This document shows, piece by piece, positions 6,101 through 6,365 of a DNA stretch of 6,365 bases. The stretch's first letter is position 1. Every line of letters starts with the position of its first letter. Made by a program: the position numbers and the translations under genes. This DNA is from Pseudomonadota bacterium. GTDB lineage: Bacteria; Myxococcota_A; Polyangia; Haliangiales; Haliangiaceae. The stretch is taken from contig JAEWJO010000681.1 of assembly GCA_023386455.1 (NCBI GenBank), forward strand, positions 1-6,365. The letters run 5' to 3'. Under the pieces are notes generated by a model that was not told the DNA's origin, ran no database searches, and saw only the letters and a list, made by a program, of their open reading frames with translations.

Positions 6101-6365
6101 CGGAGGCGACGGACCCGCTCGTGAAGCAGCGCAGGCATGCACTCGTCGTCGACGTGCCCGCCACCGGGCTCGGCGTCCACGGTGACCGCACCCGGCTGTG
6201 TCAGGTCGTCGCGAACCTCATCACCAATGCGGCGAAGTACACCGAGCCCGGCGGACGGATCCAGATCACCGGTCGCCGCGACGCTCGCGACGTCGTGCTG
6301 CGCGTCCGTGACAACGGCGTCGGGGGGGAGCCCCCCGGGGGTACACGCGGGGGGGCTGAGTTTAG
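3193..6365 (+). CDS. Hybrid sensor histidine kinase with two kinase modules, C-terminus cut by window edge
   Basis: At least 1,057 residues are visible with no transmembrane segment, so a soluble cytoplasmic sensor is likely. Domains in order: PAS (about 31-165, opening FDWSTTPVG and containing QFYNDGYRP); a probable, weakly conserved GAF (about 168-335); a helical linker; HisKA with phospho-acceptor His357 (SHEFRTPL); HATPase with N-box Asn472, DTGVG at 499-503 and GSGIGLAL at 529-536; receiver (about 624-745) with Asp630/Asp631, phospho-acceptor Asp673, Ser703 and Lys725; second PAS (about 753-870, containing VFEVANPRYEAV); second HisKA with His897 (GHELRNPL); second HATPase with Asn1012 and Asp1040, truncated. 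The pattern implies phosphotransfer from His357 to Asp673, with a second kinase acting downstream or in parallel. ATG 3193 is the first possible start after an in-frame stop at 3127-3129; its ribosome binding site is weak. Ligands and target regulators are unknown. Residues after about 1044 are unreliable because the sequence end looks abnormal. Confidence 0.92.
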   Translation, partial: MAFERSDATSGVPIATDCLSGGGTMGAMMRAFDWSTTPVGTVDRWPQSLRTAVSMLLESGFPMYIAWGPGLTQFYNDGYRPILGSTKHPGALGRSTRETFAEIWNIIGPMFERVMQGTAVNVEDFLLPLDRHGFVEECYFIYSYSPIRDESGRVGGVLVTVTETTARVLGERRLRTLRELSTRTANSTTVEATYGLATAVLADNQADLPFAITYAIEQDGSARQAAAFGLASATPARIDAGDPDPWSILEVARTGTAIELAVPPDTQLVNTEHARPGRMLVLPIAQPGETRPAGVIVVGLSSRLIFDGHYRNFLELVAGQIATAIASARALEEAKARAEALAELDRAKTAFFSNVSHEFRTPLTLLLGPLEDALASSTGSLGGEELHSVHRNALRLLKLVNSLLDFSRIEAGRVKASFEQVDLAALTTDLASHFRAALERGGLRLEVACDPITDAFVDRDMWEKIVLNLISNAFKFTFEGTIAVTLRRDGDRIVLAVRDTGVGVPAHELPRLFDRFHRVAGTRARTHEGSGIGLALVAELVKMHGGAIRAESTLGVGTTMTVEFPAGHAHLPADRVHAPTTLAPTALGSTPFVEEALRWLPDARAVLGDDRLSEPGPTTPPTHARIVVADDNADMRDYVRRLLASRWDVEAVGDGEAALAAARRALPDLVLSDVMMPGLDGFALLQALQTDPRTATVPVILLSARAGEEARIEALQAGAHDYLVKPFSARELVARVESQLALARAHRAVADLRDRLYELFMQAPAPICVIRGYDELVFEVANPRYEAVCGRTGMAGKPMFDALPELRGQGFDELLRKVMRTGEPHLDEEALVRLDRSGTGAMEDTFFRFVYSPLRDATGNIDRVMVFCIDITDQVRARRAAEAANRVKDEFLAMLGHELRNPLAPIASALELMDMRAGDVALREREIIRRHLTHVVRLVDDLLDVARITRGNVQLESVDLELAEIVAQAAEATDPLVKQRRHALVVDVPATGLGVHGDRTRLCQVVANLITNAAKYTEPGGRIQITGRRDARDVVLRVRDNGVGGEPPGGTRGGAEF
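6325..6365 (+). other. Abnormal G/C-homopolymer tail, probable sequence-end artefact
   Basis: The last bases contain runs of seven G (6322-6328), six C (6331-6336), five G (6337-6341) and seven G (6349-6355), unlike anything else in the window. AGCCCCCC (6329-6336) can pair with GGGGGGCT (6350-6357). They fall where the second kinase should continue its conserved D-x-G-x-G box with an Ile-Pro-rich helix. The frame stays open but the residues become mostly Gly and Pro. I read this as low-quality terminal sequence rather than biology. Confidence 0.6.

Noticed and set aside
2293..6180. A 1,295-codon open frame on the minus strand, antisense to the hydrolase-nitrilase and kinase genes.
   Set aside because: The translation is a low-complexity Arg/Asp/His/Glu-rich string with no recognisable domain, while the plus strand carries motif-complete enzyme and kinase domains over the same bases. 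Long antisense frames are expected opposite GC-rich genes with strong third-position bias.
6329..6357. GC-rich stem at the right end, considered as a rho-independent terminator.
   Set aside because: It lies inside a kinase domain that has not ended, and the bases after it have only a short TTT. An end-of-sequence artefact explains it better.

Overview
This is a GC-rich window with long open frames on both strands. The gene content suggests a myxobacterium-like (Myxococcota/Deltaproteobacteria) genome: a secreted collagen-like protein coupled to a small lipoprotein, an alpha/beta-hydrolase of the type often fused to signalling domains, and a very large hybrid sensor kinase. The taxonomic call is inference only, as there is no rRNA or marker gene. 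Genes are cut at both ends and the last 40 or so bases look abnormal, so the window may be an entire metagenomic or draft contig.

Layout. Positions 1-997 (minus) hold the N-terminal 332 residues of an exported collagen-like protein: signal peptide, a head domain of about 130 residues, 22 uninterrupted Gly-X-Y triplets, a Cys/Asp-rich spacer, then at least 26 more triplets running off the window. Just upstream and on the same strand, 1000-1221 encode a 73-residue lipoprotein. Its stop codon lies two bases from the collagen-like start, and the ribosome binding site of the second gene sits inside the end of the first, so the pair looks translationally coupled. A 162-bp divergent intergenic region (1222-1383) separates this operon from the plus-strand genes.

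Positions 1384-3093 (plus) encode a 569-residue fusion of an alpha/beta-hydrolase (apparent triad Ser104-Asp221-His249) and a nitrilase-superfamily C-N hydrolase (apparent triad Glu362-Lys416-Cys456). After a 99-bp gap, 3193-6365 (plus) encode at least 1,057 residues of a hybrid sensor kinase ordered PAS - probable GAF - HisKA - HATPase - receiver - PAS - HisKA - HATPase, truncated inside the second HATPase.

Working together. The lipoprotein and collagen-like protein are probably surface or envelope components made together. The fusion enzyme and the kinase are collinear and could share a transcript. A link between hydrolase chemistry and kinase signalling is only a hypothesis from proximity. 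The most unusual item is the double-hydrolase fusion, in which a nitrilase occupies the place where cyclase or regulator output domains are found in related alpha/beta-hydrolase fusions. No RNA gene, CRISPR array, insertion sequence or convincing terminator was seen.
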